The position numbers and the translations under genes are program-made. A model generated the notes under the pieces. It had not been told where the DNA came from, searched no databases, and saw only the letters and a list, made by a program, of their open reading frames with translations. This document shows positions 33,116 through 40,816 of a stretch of 55,978 nt of DNA, in pieces (the first letter of the stretch is position 1; every line of letters begins with the position of its first letter). Origin of the DNA: JAHJDR01 sp964609965 (lineage in GTDB: Bacteria; UBA10199; JADGCS01); the NCBI GenBank assembly GCA_964609965.1, contig CAZSTS010000014.1:1-55978 (forward strand), read 5' to 3'.

Positions 33116-33280
33116 TTAGTACCCACGACGCAGTTGACGGACATAAGCCTTGATTTTATCTTCGTCCGCTGACAACCCGTTAGTTTTCATGAGTTCGCGA
33201 ATTTCAATGGCAGACATTTTGACGCCATTCTTCTTGAGAATATCTTGGATGGCTTTTACATTTTTATCGTACTTTTTCAC
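33116..33280 (-). CDS. Small basic protein, unannotated
   Basis: A 54-residue ORF with a GTG start at 33280 and an AGGTGA Shine-Dalgarno. It encodes KKYDKNVKAIQDILKKNG followed by VKMSAIEIRELMKTNG and a basic end YVRQLRRGY. The layout (helix, turn, helix, basic tail) hints at a mini winged-HTH or DNA-binding protein. Codon use looks like real coding sequence and the gene is complete. No family was recognised. Confidence 0.6.
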   Translation of the reverse strand: MKKYDKNVKAIQDILKKNGVKMSAIEIRELMKTNGLSADEDKIKAYVRQLRRGY

Positions 33281-33340
33281 ATTATCACCTGAAGGGTCTA
33301 TATCGAATTAGAAATAAAAATACTAGTATTTGTTGCTAGT

Positions 33341-33506
33341 CCCTCGACAGCGCTCGGGACACTCGACTCATCTATTAAAAACGAGAGGAGTGAATGCTTG
33401 TGGCTTGCCACGCCTTCGATTCCCGTTGGTCTCTCAGGCCAAGGAGCAAGTTCTTATGTGGCCTGCCACGAGCGAACCCTTAGCGTAGCTAAGGGTGAGT
33501 CGAGTG
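33341..33506 (-). repeat. Structured repeat following tRNA-Ala
   Basis: Reading in the tRNA direction, CACTCGACTC (33506-33497) pairs with GAGTCGAGTG (33369-33360). Enclosed are CCCTTAGC-N3-GCTAAGGG (33477-33495) and GTGG-N4-CCAC hairpins (33458-33469 and 33400-33411). After the closing arm follows TCCCGAGCGCTGTCGAGGG. The same layout follows the tmRNA end at 8774; hairpin stem bases differ but pairing is kept. In both cases the closing arm includes the last CA of the RNA gene. Confidence 0.6.
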
Positions 33507-33577
33507 GAGATGATCGGGATCGAACCGACTACCTCTACAATGCCATTGTAGCGCTCTACCAATTGAGCTACATCCCC
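33505..33577 (-). tRNA. tRNA-Ala(GGC)
   Basis: The complement folds as acceptor GGGGATG/CATCTCC, D-arm GCTC/GAGC, anticodon arm CTACA-ATGGCAT-TGTAG with anticodon GGC, five-base variable loop and T-arm GTCGG-TTCGATC-CCGAT. G3:U70, the alanine identity pair, is present. CCA is not encoded. A hairpin-forming TTCGAC repeat lies just 5' at about 33586-33618 and an imperfect long inverted repeat at 33620-33690. Confidence 0.95.
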
Positions 33578-33585
33578 AAAAATTT

Positions 33586-33618
33586 TGCTTCACCCTTCGA
33601 CACGCTCAGGGCAAGCAA
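33586..33618. repeat. TTCGAC dispersed repeat hairpin
   Basis: TTGCTT-CA-CCCT and AGGG-C-AAGCAA arms flank TCGACACGCTC; a typical CCTTCGAC...GCTCAGGG hairpin repeat just upstream of the tRNA gene. Confidence 0.55.
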
Positions 33619-33819
33619 CTTTTCCTCTATTTTCGATCAACCATTTTCGAGTACGCAAATTTTCAAAAATTGCATGGGAAAATCGAGAATAGAAGCATTT
33701 GCGGCGTTTCGCCTATCAAAAATAGATTAAAAGGTCAATATTATGGGGGTCTTACTAGAGTTTTCAAGATAGTACAGTCGACTATCTAGCTGAAAGAGTT
33801 CACTTTCCAGTCCCACTTC

Positions 33820-33923
33820 AGTCTCAAAAATGAGACTATTTACAAAAACTGAGACTCAAAGAAAATGAATATAATTGAAATAACAGGACGTTAGCAAATT
33901 CAGGGATTGGCACAGTATTTGAA
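33820..33923 (+). promoter_or_regulatory. TGAGACT repeats and a sigma54-like promoter upstream of comM
   Basis: AGTCTCA-AAAA-TGAGACT (33820-33837) plus a further TGAGACT at 33850-33856 lie 50-90 bp upstream of TTGGCACAGTATTTGAA (33907-33923), which has the -24 box but GA instead of GC at -12. It is a weak candidate for enhancer sites and a sigma54 promoter of the downstream gene. The rest of 33281-34016 besides the tRNA and repeats shows no gene. Confidence 0.35.
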
Positions 33924-33962
33924 TTACTCCTTTGTGTAATAACAATTAACCATCCGCCTTTG

Positions 33963-34005
33963 TCCTTCGACTCACTTTGTTAGCTCAGGACTACGGCGCG
34001 ACAAG
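33963..34005 (+). repeat. TTCGAC dispersed repeat before comM
   Basis: TCCTTCGACTCACTTTGTTAGCTCAGGACTACGG followed by CGCGACAAGGA leads into the AAGGAG ribosome site of comM. It closely resembles the 26234 copy. Confidence 0.55.
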
Positions 34006-34016
34006 GAAGGAGAATC

Positions 34017-35564
34017 ATGTTTGCTCAAATTTATAGTGCTGGAATACACGGCATAGAGGCCCGCCTCATCAATGTTGAAGTCGATATCAGAATGTCACAA
34101 CTGCCTCAATGGAGCACAGTTGGACTGCCTGAATCTGCGGTCAAAGAGAGCAAGGACAGGGTCATAGCAGCTGTTCGTAATTCAGGGTATGATTTTATTT
34201 TTCGTCGCGTAACGATCAATCTTGCCCCAGCAGATACAAAAAAGGAAGGAACAGCTTTTGATTTACCAATAGCCATAGCTTTGATGGTGGCTTCGGGAGA
34301 ACTCAAATCAACACTATTAAAAAGCACGATTTTTGTAAGTGAGCTGAGCTTAACAGGAGATTTGCGCTCGATTAAAGGGGTGTTACCCATTGCTATTTTG
34401 GCGCGGGAATTAAAGATTAAGAATCTGATTTTACCAGAAGCTAATGCGAATGAGGCATGCATGGTAAAAGGGCTCAACGTTTTCGGGTTTTCTCATTTTA
34501 GTGAGGTTGTCGAATTTATTAGTGGAAGGACGGTCGTACAGCCCGCTGTTTATAAAAGCTATTCATCAGAAAACAAATCAGACATCTGTGATATCGATTT
34601 TTCGGACATCTACGGTCAGCATCAAGCTAAGCGCGCGATTGAAGTTGCCGCAGCTGGGGGGCATAATATTTTGTTTAAAGGCCCCCCTGGTTCGGGAAAG
34701 ACAATGTTGGCTTCAAGGATCCCCACGATCCTGCCTCCTTTAACATTCGAAGAGTCTCTCGAAACATCAAAAATATACAGTGTGATGGGGCTTTTAAAAG
34801 ACAAACACTTGTTGTTAACACAAAGGCCTTTTAGAGATCCGCACCATTCCATTTCAAACGCAGGTCTTATCGGCGGTGGTTCTTACCCAAGGCCAGGAGA
34901 GGTGAGTTTGGCTCATAATGGGGTTTTGTTTTTGGATGAGCTGCCAGAATTTCAAAAGCATGTTTTGGAATTATTAAGACAACCACTTGAAAGTCATGAA
35001 GTAACAATTTCGCGCGCATCAACTAGTTTAACATATCCGGCGAGATTTATTCTCGTAGCCAGCAGCAATCCTTGTCCTTGTGGTTACATGGGGCATTCTA
35101 AACTTCCTTGTTCCTGTACAACAACTCAAATCCAACGTTACCGGGCCAAACTTTCTGGTCCTTTATTAGACAGAATTGATTTGCACATCGAAGTCCCACC
35201 AGTTCCTTATGAAGATATGCGAAAGTCATCAGAAATAGGTGAGCGCTCAACAAATGTTGCAGAGCGTATTGTGAGAATGAGAAAACTTCAGGCTAAGAGA
35301 TTTCAAAACAGTCCTATATATTTAAATTCTCAAATGACAACAAAGCTGATTGAAAAATTTTGTAAGCTCGATCCTGTGGGTGAAAAAATTCTCAAATCAT
35401 CTATGGACAAATTTCAGCTCTCAGCAAGGGCTGTGAGTCGTATCTTCAAAGTCTCGCGCACGATTGCAGATATGGATAGTTCCGATGTGATTAAAATGGA
35501 TCATATCTTAGAAGCGATTCAGTATCGAAGTCTTGATCGGATGGGAATGACGGGCGGGTTTTGA
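34017..35564 (+). CDS. comM: YifB/ComM Mg-chelatase-like AAA+ ATPase
   Basis: A 515-residue protein with the full YifB/ComM layout. The N-terminal SGPSF-like ChlI domain begins IEARLINVEVDIRMSQLPQWSTVGLPESAVKESKDRV. Walker A GPPGSGKT is near residue 225, Walker B LFLDELPEF and the C-terminal Mg-chelatase lid YRAKLSGPLLDRIDLHIEVPP follow. In naturally competent bacteria ComM is a branch-migration helicase used in transformation. The start has an AAGGAG site embedded in a dispersed repeat. Confidence 0.95.
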   Translation: MFAQIYSAGIHGIEARLINVEVDIRMSQLPQWSTVGLPESAVKESKDRVIAAVRNSGYDFIFRRVTINLAPADTKKEGTAFDLPIAIALMVASGELKSTLLKSTIFVSELSLTGDLRSIKGVLPIAILARELKIKNLILPEANANEACMVKGLNVFGFSHFSEVVEFISGRTVVQPAVYKSYSSENKSDICDIDFSDIYGQHQAKRAIEVAAAGGHNILFKGPPGSGKTMLASRIPTILPPLTFEESLETSKIYSVMGLLKDKHLLLTQRPFRDPHHSISNAGLIGGGSYPRPGEVSLAHNGVLFLDELPEFQKHVLELLRQPLESHEVTISRASTSLTYPARFILVASSNPCPCGYMGHSKLPCSCTTTQIQRYRAKLSGPLLDRIDLHIEVPPVPYEDMRKSSEIGERSTNVAERIVRMRKLQAKRFQNSPIYLNSQMTTKLIEKFCKLDPVGEKILKSSMDKFQLSARAVSRIFKVSRTIADMDSSDVIKMDHILEAIQYRSLDRMGMTGGF

Positions 35565-35586
35565 TTACAAATCTTAAGGTTACGCG

Positions 35587-35613
35587 TTTGAGGTTCCAAT
35601 TTGGAACCTCAAA
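35587..35613. repeat. Perfect 27-bp palindrome
   Basis: TTTGAGGTTCCAA-T-TTGGAACCTCAAA, thirteen-base perfect arms, upstream of the ORF6N gene. No T-run follows. Confidence 0.65.
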
Positions 35614-35655
35614 CAAAGGCCATGAGATAAACGCTAATATTATTAAATGGTTACA

Positions 35656-35686
35656 ATCTTAAGGTCGCAAGCTGCGACCTTAAGAT
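35656..35686. repeat. Perfect 31-bp palindrome
   Basis: ATCTTAAGGTCGCA-AGC-TGCGACCTTAAGAT, fourteen-base perfect arms, ending 19 bp before the ATG of the ORF6N gene and just before its AAAGGAG site. A partial copy of the arm, ATCTTAAGGT, lies at 35570. Likely operator(s) or a folded leader. Confidence 0.65.
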
Positions 35687-35704
35687 AAATTGAAAGGAGA
35701 TATT

Positions 35705-36226
35705 ATGGATAAAATTATTCCCTATAATACAATTATTCAAAGCATCATATTGCTTCGCAAACACAAAGTAATTTTAGATAATGAATTAGCAGTTCTTTAC
35801 GGAGTGCCTGTTAAGAGACTAAAGGAGCAGGTTAAGCGCAACATAAAACGATTTCCTGAAGATTTTATGTTTGAATTGTCTCAAGACGAATATCATTATT
35901 TAAGGATCAATTATTTTGGAGATGTTCGAAAACATGGAAAACATACAAAATATTTGCCCTATGCTTTTACAGAACAAGGCGTTGCAATGCTTTCATCAGT
36001 TCTCAATAACAAAAAAGCTGTCCAAGTTAACATCGAAATCATGCGGGCCTTTGTTCGCATGAGACAAGTTCTCTCTTCACATAAAGAAATCCTAGAAAAG
36101 CTAAAGCAGCTGGAAAAGAAAGATCACTTACAAGACAAACAAATAAAAATAATCTTTGATGCTATTAGAGAGATGATGAAACCGATTGAGAATAAAGAGA
36201 AGAAAAGGATTGGATTTGTAAGGTAA
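35705..36226 (+). CDS. ORF6N/KilA-N-type domain protein
   Basis: A 173-residue protein; the ATG at 35705 follows AAAGGAGA. Its first 100 residues match ORF6N: IQSIILLRKHKVILDNELAVLYGVPVKRLKEQVKRNIKRFPEDFMFELS, then YAFTEQGVAMLSSVLNN. The C-terminus is helical (EKLKQLEKKDHLQDKQIKIIFDAIREMM). ORF6N domains come from phages and mobile DNA and probably bind DNA. Two perfect palindromes directly upstream are a striking feature. This may be a single-gene mobile or regulatory unit. Confidence 0.85.
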   Translation: MDKIIPYNTIIQSIILLRKHKVILDNELAVLYGVPVKRLKEQVKRNIKRFPEDFMFELSQDEYHYLRINYFGDVRKHGKHTKYLPYAFTEQGVAMLSSVLNNKKAVQVNIEIMRAFVRMRQVLSSHKEILEKLKQLEKKDHLQDKQIKIIFDAIREMMKPIENKEKKRIGFVR

Positions 36227-36229
36227 TAC

Positions 36230-36292
36230 ACAAAAGCCCAGCTCAGTAAGGGCGCTCGCGTTGAGTGCCCCTAGCTGAAACCGGGCTTTTGT
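36230..36292 (+). terminator. Large hairpin after the ORF6N gene
   Basis: ACAAAAGCCC pairs with GGGCTTTTGT, with inner AGCT pairs and a GGGC...GCCC hairpin. Only four T sit inside the 3' arm, so it might terminate weakly or serve as an end structure of the ORF6N unit. Confidence 0.5.
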
Positions 36293-36424
36293 ATTCTGTC
36301 AATCAAATGGAAGGATCGTTACCTTCCAGACATAGTAAACAGGAAAACTGAAGTTCTTCACAAGAAAAAAAATCAAAAAAAATAATGGTCATGAAATGAT
36401 TGAGAAATTTTTTTAAGCACTGTT

Positions 36425-36542
36425 TTATCCACAGCTGTGGATAAGTCATATGGCAAAAATCTTGTGGATAACCCGTTGAGTTGATTAACATATTGAATAA
36501 TAAAGGTTTGAAAAAATGCATTTTGTGGAAAAGATTGTATGC
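36425..36542. other. DnaA-box cluster, candidate replication origin
   Basis: Perfect TTATCCACA boxes at 36425-36433, 36436-36444 (complement) and 36463-36471 (complement), plus TGTGGAAAA (36534-36542), which fits TTWTNCACA on the minus strand. The first two form a head-to-head TTATCCACA-GC-TGTGGATAA. AT-rich runs lie on both sides (36361-36415 and 36545-36592), suitable as unwinding elements. The region is 366 bp long without a gene and lies near hemE, the neighbour of the Caulobacter origin. A DnaA-titration site is the alternative. Confidence 0.6.
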
Positions 36543-36592
36543 CTTTGAATGTTAAGAGAAAAAACAATGAAAAATATTATTAATAAACAAAA

Positions 36593-37606
36593 TTAGTTTT
36601 TTAGTTCAAAAACAGCCCAAACAGGCAGGTGGTCGCTGGCTACGCTTTTCTCAATTTTCGTTTCTTTGAGTTTTAGGTTTTCCGGATAAAAGATGTGATC
36701 TATTTTAATGTCAGGGGCCCAGCTTGGAAAGGTGAGTTGTTCTTTGGTTTCAGCATTTAGGTAGCCTGTGCTGTTTTGAAATGCGCTGATCGTTTTACTT
36801 GAAGAGGCAAGATGACTTTTTTCTAAAATAGATAGTTCGGTTCTTGTTATATTTGTCACACTATTAAAATCACCTATTGCAAAGAGTGTTTCTTCTTTCT
36901 TTTGTGTAATATTTTGAGCTAAAAACCTTGTTTGCATTTCACGGGTGTTGAATTCATAGGCTTCAAGGTGAACGTGAAAAATCGTTCTATTCTTAGGGCC
37001 TATTTCTAATCTTAGCTCTTGAATCTTGCGATCCAAAGAAAACCAATTATACCAAAAGGGATTTGTTGCTGGCTTATCAAGAGGGTGAATTCTTTGATTC
37101 AGAATCGGAAACCTACTTAAGACCGCCTGTCCTGAAACAACTTGTCCAAATTGTTTTGAAAAAGGCCAAAAAGGCCAGGGCAGGTAGTTATGATTCCACG
37201 TTATCACTGTTGCAGCAAATGGCATATCAAGTGCGTCAGCTATTTTTTTGAATTGATTAATATGATGAGATCTTTTTGAATTAAAATCCACTTCCTGCAG
37301 GAAAACAAGATCAGCATTGATTTTTTTGAGTGTAGCCACAATTTCAGAGAGATTGTTTTCGACTTCCTTACGCGTGAGAACATTGCCCTTGTTGTTTTGT
37401 TCTCCCGAAGCATAGCCAATATTATATGTCACAACCTTTAGCAGCTTTGCTCTAGGCTGATTGTGGTCAATCACCAACGGAGAGAATTCATGAAGACTAG
37501 CCTGAGGAAGGTTCTTCACAGCAGGTGACCAGGCATAGAATATGCCGAGAGCCAATAAAGCACTTAGAAAAAGAAGGATAATCACAAAATAATAAACAAT
37601 TCTCAT
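36593..37606 (-). CDS. Endonuclease/exonuclease/phosphatase (EEP) family protein
   Basis: A 337-residue protein with an N-terminal membrane anchor or signal (YYFVIILLFLSALLALGIFYAW) and an EEP domain. Motifs are VVTYNIGYAS, LVFLQEVDFNSKR, IFHVHLEAYEFNTREMQ, IGDFN and SDHLPVWAVFE. These give the catalytic Asn, Glu, Asp and His. The position outside the cytoplasm suggests a phosphodiesterase or sphingomyelinase-like enzyme rather than a DNA repair enzyme, but the substrate is not determined. The DnaA-box region lies just downstream of its stop. Confidence 0.85.
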   Translation of the reverse strand: MRIVYYFVIILLFLSALLALGIFYAWSPAVKNLPQASLHEFSPLVIDHNQPRAKLLKVVTYNIGYASGEQNNKGNVLTRKEVENNLSEIVATLKKINADLVFLQEVDFNSKRSHHINQFKKIADALDMPFAATVITWNHNYLPWPFWPFSKQFGQVVSGQAVLSRFPILNQRIHPLDKPATNPFWYNWFSLDRKIQELRLEIGPKNRTIFHVHLEAYEFNTREMQTRFLAQNITQKKEETLFAIGDFNSVTNITRTELSILEKSHLASSSKTISAFQNSTGYLNAETKEQLTFPSWAPDIKIDHIFYPENLKLKETKIEKSVASDHLPVWAVFELKN

Positions 37607-37622
37607 AGTTACAGCCCTCGAA

Positions 37623-37652
37623 TTGACATTTTCTCGCTTAAAACGCTATACA
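37623..37652 (+). promoter_or_regulatory. Sigma70 promoter of rpmG
   Basis: TTGACA (37623-37628), 18-bp spacer, TATACA (37647-37652). The transcript would start about 30 bp before the rpmG ATG. Confidence 0.65.
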
Positions 37653-37687
37653 CCGCGCCGCGATAACAAATATGTAAGGAGCCCTTT

Positions 37688-37861
37688 ATGGCAAAGAAAA
37701 ATCAAGCACGAGAAAAAATCAAACTAGAAAGCACTGCTAAAACAGGTTTTTTCTATACAACAAGAAAAAACAAAAAGAATACTACAGAAAAGCTTAAAAT
37801 GAAAAAATACGATCCTGTAGTTAGAAAGCACGTTGAGTTTAAAGAAACAAAGATGAAGTAG
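37688..37861 (+). CDS. rpmG: 50S ribosomal protein L33
   Basis: A 57-residue protein: AREKIKLESTAKTGFFYTTRKN then TEKLKMKKYDPVVRKHVEF, the standard L33 sequence, without zinc-binding cysteine pairs (the Cys-minus form). An AAGGAG site precedes the ATG. Convergent with hemE with one base between stops. L33 sits on the large subunit near the E site. It is transcribed alone from its own promoter. Confidence 0.95.
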   Translation: MAKKNQAREKIKLESTAKTGFFYTTRKNKKNTTEKLKMKKYDPVVRKHVEFKETKMK

Positions 37862-37862
37862 T

Positions 37863-38897
37863 TTAGCGAAACAGGGCTTTTGCCTTTTCTACAAAAACCT
37901 TGGCATTCTTTACAGGAACCTTTGGTGTAATCCCGTGTCCTAAATTAATAATATATCCTTTGCAGGGGTTGGGCACAGAAGAAATCATATCTTTTAATCT
38001 CGATTCAATAATAGCTGGTGTTGACAAAAGAAGGTCCGGATCAAGGTTGCCTTGAATCGCATGCCCGGTTTTTGTCATTTGTCGTATTTCATTCAGGTCC
38101 GCACGCCAATCAACCCCAATAGCATCTGATGATATTTCCCCCATATCCTTGATAAGATGATTTCCGTTCAAAATATAATGAATACTTGGAACATAGGCTT
38201 TTTGCAGGGCGTTGAAAACTTTCTGTGTATAAGGTTTCGCTAGCTCTCTATAATCTTTTACAGACAAATGACCTGCCCATGTATCAAAAAGCTGAATAGC
38301 GCTCACGCCAGATTGATATTGTTTTAATAAATAGTTGATCGTTGCTTCTGTGAGAACATTCAAAAGCTGCTCAAATACTTTTGGTTGAGTCCAAGCAAAG
38401 TTTTTCACCGTCGAAATGTTGAGTTTGTTACTGCCACAGATCATGTAACAAGCAACAGTGAAGGGCGCCCCTGCAAAACCAAGAAGAGGAAAGTCTTTAG
38501 GTAATTTTTTTAAACTAAGTTTGATGGTTTTAAACACGTAGGATAGTTTTTTGTTCAAACCGTCTGGATCTAGTTTGTTTAACGAAGCGCAATCTTGAAG
38601 GCAAAATTCAAACCTAGGTCCTTCGCCTGTAATAAAACTAAGCCCCATGCCTAAAGCGTCTGGGATCATGAGGATGTCGCTATAAAGAATAGCGGCATCA
38701 ACGCCGATAATAGGAATGGGCATCACAGTAATTTCTGAAGCAATCTCTGGTGTGGTCATCATTTCTTTGGTGCTGTGTTTTGCTTTTATGGATCTGTATT
38801 CTGGTAAATAGCGGCCTGCTTGGCGCATGATCCAGATAGGTGGCCGGTCAACTTCTTTATTAAGGCAGGCGTTTATAAATCTTTCTTTTGCTTTCAT
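37863..38897 (-). CDS. hemE: Uroporphyrinogen decarboxylase
   Basis: A 344-residue enzyme with the HemE signature WIMRQAGRYLPEYR near the N-terminus and the second signature GFAGAPFTVACYMI near residue 146. AILYSDILMIPDALGMGL and LNLGHGITPKVP are also conserved. It removes four carboxyl groups from uroporphyrinogen III in haem synthesis in the cytoplasm. An AAAGGA Shine-Dalgarno precedes the ATG. It is convergent with rpmG and preceded by a MITE-like repeat. No other haem gene is seen. Confidence 0.95.
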   Translation of the reverse strand: MKAKERFINACLNKEVDRPPIWIMRQAGRYLPEYRSIKAKHSTKEMMTTPEIASEITVMPIPIIGVDAAILYSDILMIPDALGMGLSFITGEGPRFEFCLQDCASLNKLDPDGLNKKLSYVFKTIKLSLKKLPKDFPLLGFAGAPFTVACYMICGSNKLNISTVKNFAWTQPKVFEQLLNVLTEATINYLLKQYQSGVSAIQLFDTWAGHLSVKDYRELAKPYTQKVFNALQKAYVPSIHYILNGNHLIKDMGEISSDAIGVDWRADLNEIRQMTKTGHAIQGNLDPDLLLSTPAIIESRLKDMISSVPNPCKGYIINLGHGITPKVPVKNAKVFVEKAKALFR

Positions 38898-38912
38898 TCA
38901 GATATCCTTTAT

Positions 38913-39063
38913 GGGTCTGTTGAAAAATGCGCGCCTACTGCGTTGGATAAAAATCTTAATTCAATTACGTACTCTGCGTACGCGCATTCATTAAGTTTTT
39001 TATCCGCCTTGTATCGACGCATTTTTGAACAGACCCTGGGGATTCTGTTTTTCAACAGTCCCT
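38913..39063. repeat. MITE-like terminal-inverted repeat
   Basis: GGGTCTGTTGAAAAATGCG (38913-38931) and CGCATTTTTGAACAGACCC (39018-39036) are inverted with one mismatch, enclosing further inverted segments (GGATAAAAA/TTTTTTATCC). A related end TTTTTCAACAGTCCC follows at 39049-39063. Short elements with GGGxCTGTTGAAAAA ends are dispersed in many proteobacterial genomes. It fills the space between hemE and the sigma54 activator gene. Confidence 0.65.
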
Positions 39064-39071
39064 TTATGTTT

Positions 39072-40799
39072 TTATGAGCTGTTATCTTTGTCTGTGTCTA
39101 AATTCAAATCTTTTATTTTTCTAAATAAGGTTGAGCGTCCAATGCCAAGAACTCTTGCGGCCATATTTTTATCGCCATTGGCCACTTTGAGTGCGTAGAT
39201 GATTTCCTCTCGTTCTAAATTTGTTTTCGCTTTAGGGAAAGGGGCTTCGTTCTCCTCATTATCGATAATATTTGTTTCTGGCATGTCTGGAACAGCATCG
39301 GGTGAAGGGTCTTGTTTGTGTATATGAACAAACTCAATATCGTCTGCAGAAAGATAGTTTTTTTGACAAAAAGCAAGAGCTCTTAACATAGTGTTCTTCA
39401 GCTCTCTGACATTGCCTGGCCAGGAGTGTTTTTTTAGTATTTCAAGTGCCGATTGATCTAGGTACAAAGATTTGTCGGCAGAACCCATGTCGACAAATAT
39501 TTTTGCCAGAAGGTCTATGTCTTCTTTGCGGGTTCTTAAGGGAGGTACAGGAAGATTTAATACAAAGAGACGATAAAAAAGATCTTCTCGAAATTCTTTT
39601 CTGGCGACCATGTTCACCAAGTCTTGATGTGTTGCTGCTATGATGCGAACGTTGACCTTGATGTCTTGATTGCCTCCAAGCCTTTTAAAACTTTGATATT
39701 CTAGCACGCGTAATATTTTTGATTGTAGATCAAGAGGAAGTTCTCCAATTTCATCTAAAAAGAGGGTGCCAGAATTAGCTTGTTCAAAGGCCCCCAAATG
39801 CCTTTGAGTTGCCCCTGTAAAGGCGCCTTTTTCATGGCCAAAAAGCTCGCTTTCGATAAGGCTGGCAGAAATAGCTCCGCAATTTAGTACAACATACGGT
39901 TTACGCCTTCTGTTTGATAGATCATGGATGGCGCGTGCGACCATTTCTTTTCCTGTCCCTGTTTCGCCTTGAATGAGAACGGTCATGTCGGTTTCTGACA
40001 CCTTTCTTATCTTGCTAAACAGCAGGCGCATGCTTAAGGTTTGTCCGTAAATGCCACAAAAACAGTTTTGAGAAAAAGGTTGAATTGATACGGGCGTTGT
40101 TTCTTCGAATGTAATAAGAATGCTAGAGCTGCCAAAATGAATTCTTTCGTTTCCTTTGAGATAGCATTCCTTAATTTTTGATTCGTTAACAAATGTTCCA
40201 TTTGTAGAATCTAAATCAATGACATGAAAACCATGGTCTGAGAGACGAAATTCAGCATGATATTTTGAGACATATTCGTCATGTAGTTTAATGTCGCAAT
40301 TGGGGTCTGTGCCAACAACAATTCGATTCTTTTTAACAAAAAAGGAACGCTCACCTTTTATTGAATCATGGATTATTAAGTGCGGTTTTAATAGCTTGAA
40401 GGTTAGGTCCCCTGGTTCAAGTTGAAGAATCTTTGTTGTGTCAGAAGGGGCTTGTTTTGTGAGTTCTGTAATTTGGGTTTGGCGTCTTTTGTTTTCTGTT
40501 TCTTGAATAGCAGAAGAGGGCTTAAAGGTGAGTCGCCAGTTGGCTATTCCTATTTCGCATTCATCCGCTAGCTTTGTTGGCGCATCAATACGTTGTCCAT
40601 TAATTGCTGTGCCCGCTGTAGAATGGTCTTTTATCCAAAAGCCATCTCCTTTTTGTTCGATAACTGCGTGGTGGCGAGAAACTTGCTCGCCAGTTAATAT
40701 CAAATCATTTTTTGAAGAGCGACCAATAGATAGATGACTAGCATCTAAAGGAATGCAAAAAAATTTCTGATCACCTTGGTAAACAATGAGCTCTGGCAT
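39072..40799 (-). CDS. Sigma54-dependent activator with two FHA domains
   Basis: A 575-residue bacterial enhancer-binding protein. FHA domain 1 (about 25-90, SIGRSSKNDLILTGEQVSRHH) and FHA domain 2 (about 158-225, VVGTDPNCDIKLHDEYVSKYH) replace a receiver domain. The AAA+ part has Walker A GETGTGKE, GAFTGA for sigma54 contact and Walker B GTLFLDEIGEL. The Fis HTH is at the end. It should respond to phosphothreonine partners of Ser/Thr kinases, as in Myxococcota, and activate -24/-12 promoters, of which three good ones occur in the window. A palindrome lies 18 bp before its ATG. Confidence 0.9.
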   Translation of the reverse strand: MPELIVYQGDQKFFCIPLDASHLSIGRSSKNDLILTGEQVSRHHAVIEQKGDGFWIKDHSTAGTAINGQRIDAPTKLADECEIGIANWRLTFKPSSAIQETENKRRQTQITELTKQAPSDTTKILQLEPGDLTFKLLKPHLIIHDSIKGERSFFVKKNRIVVGTDPNCDIKLHDEYVSKYHAEFRLSDHGFHVIDLDSTNGTFVNESKIKECYLKGNERIHFGSSSILITFEETTPVSIQPFSQNCFCGIYGQTLSMRLLFSKIRKVSETDMTVLIQGETGTGKEMVARAIHDLSNRRRKPYVVLNCGAISASLIESELFGHEKGAFTGATQRHLGAFEQANSGTLFLDEIGELPLDLQSKILRVLEYQSFKRLGGNQDIKVNVRIIAATHQDLVNMVARKEFREDLFYRLFVLNLPVPPLRTRKEDIDLLAKIFVDMGSADKSLYLDQSALEILKKHSWPGNVRELKNTMLRALAFCQKNYLSADDIEFVHIHKQDPSPDAVPDMPETNIIDNEENEAPFPKAKTNLEREEIIYALKVANGDKNMAARVLGIGRSTLFRKIKDLNLDTDKDNSS

Positions 40800-40816
40800 T
40801 GTCTTTCCTCAAAATT

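Noticed and set aside
36303..36567. Minus-strand frames across the DnaA boxes
   Set aside because: Low-complexity, Phe/Asn-rich, no ribosome site; the region reads better as non-coding.
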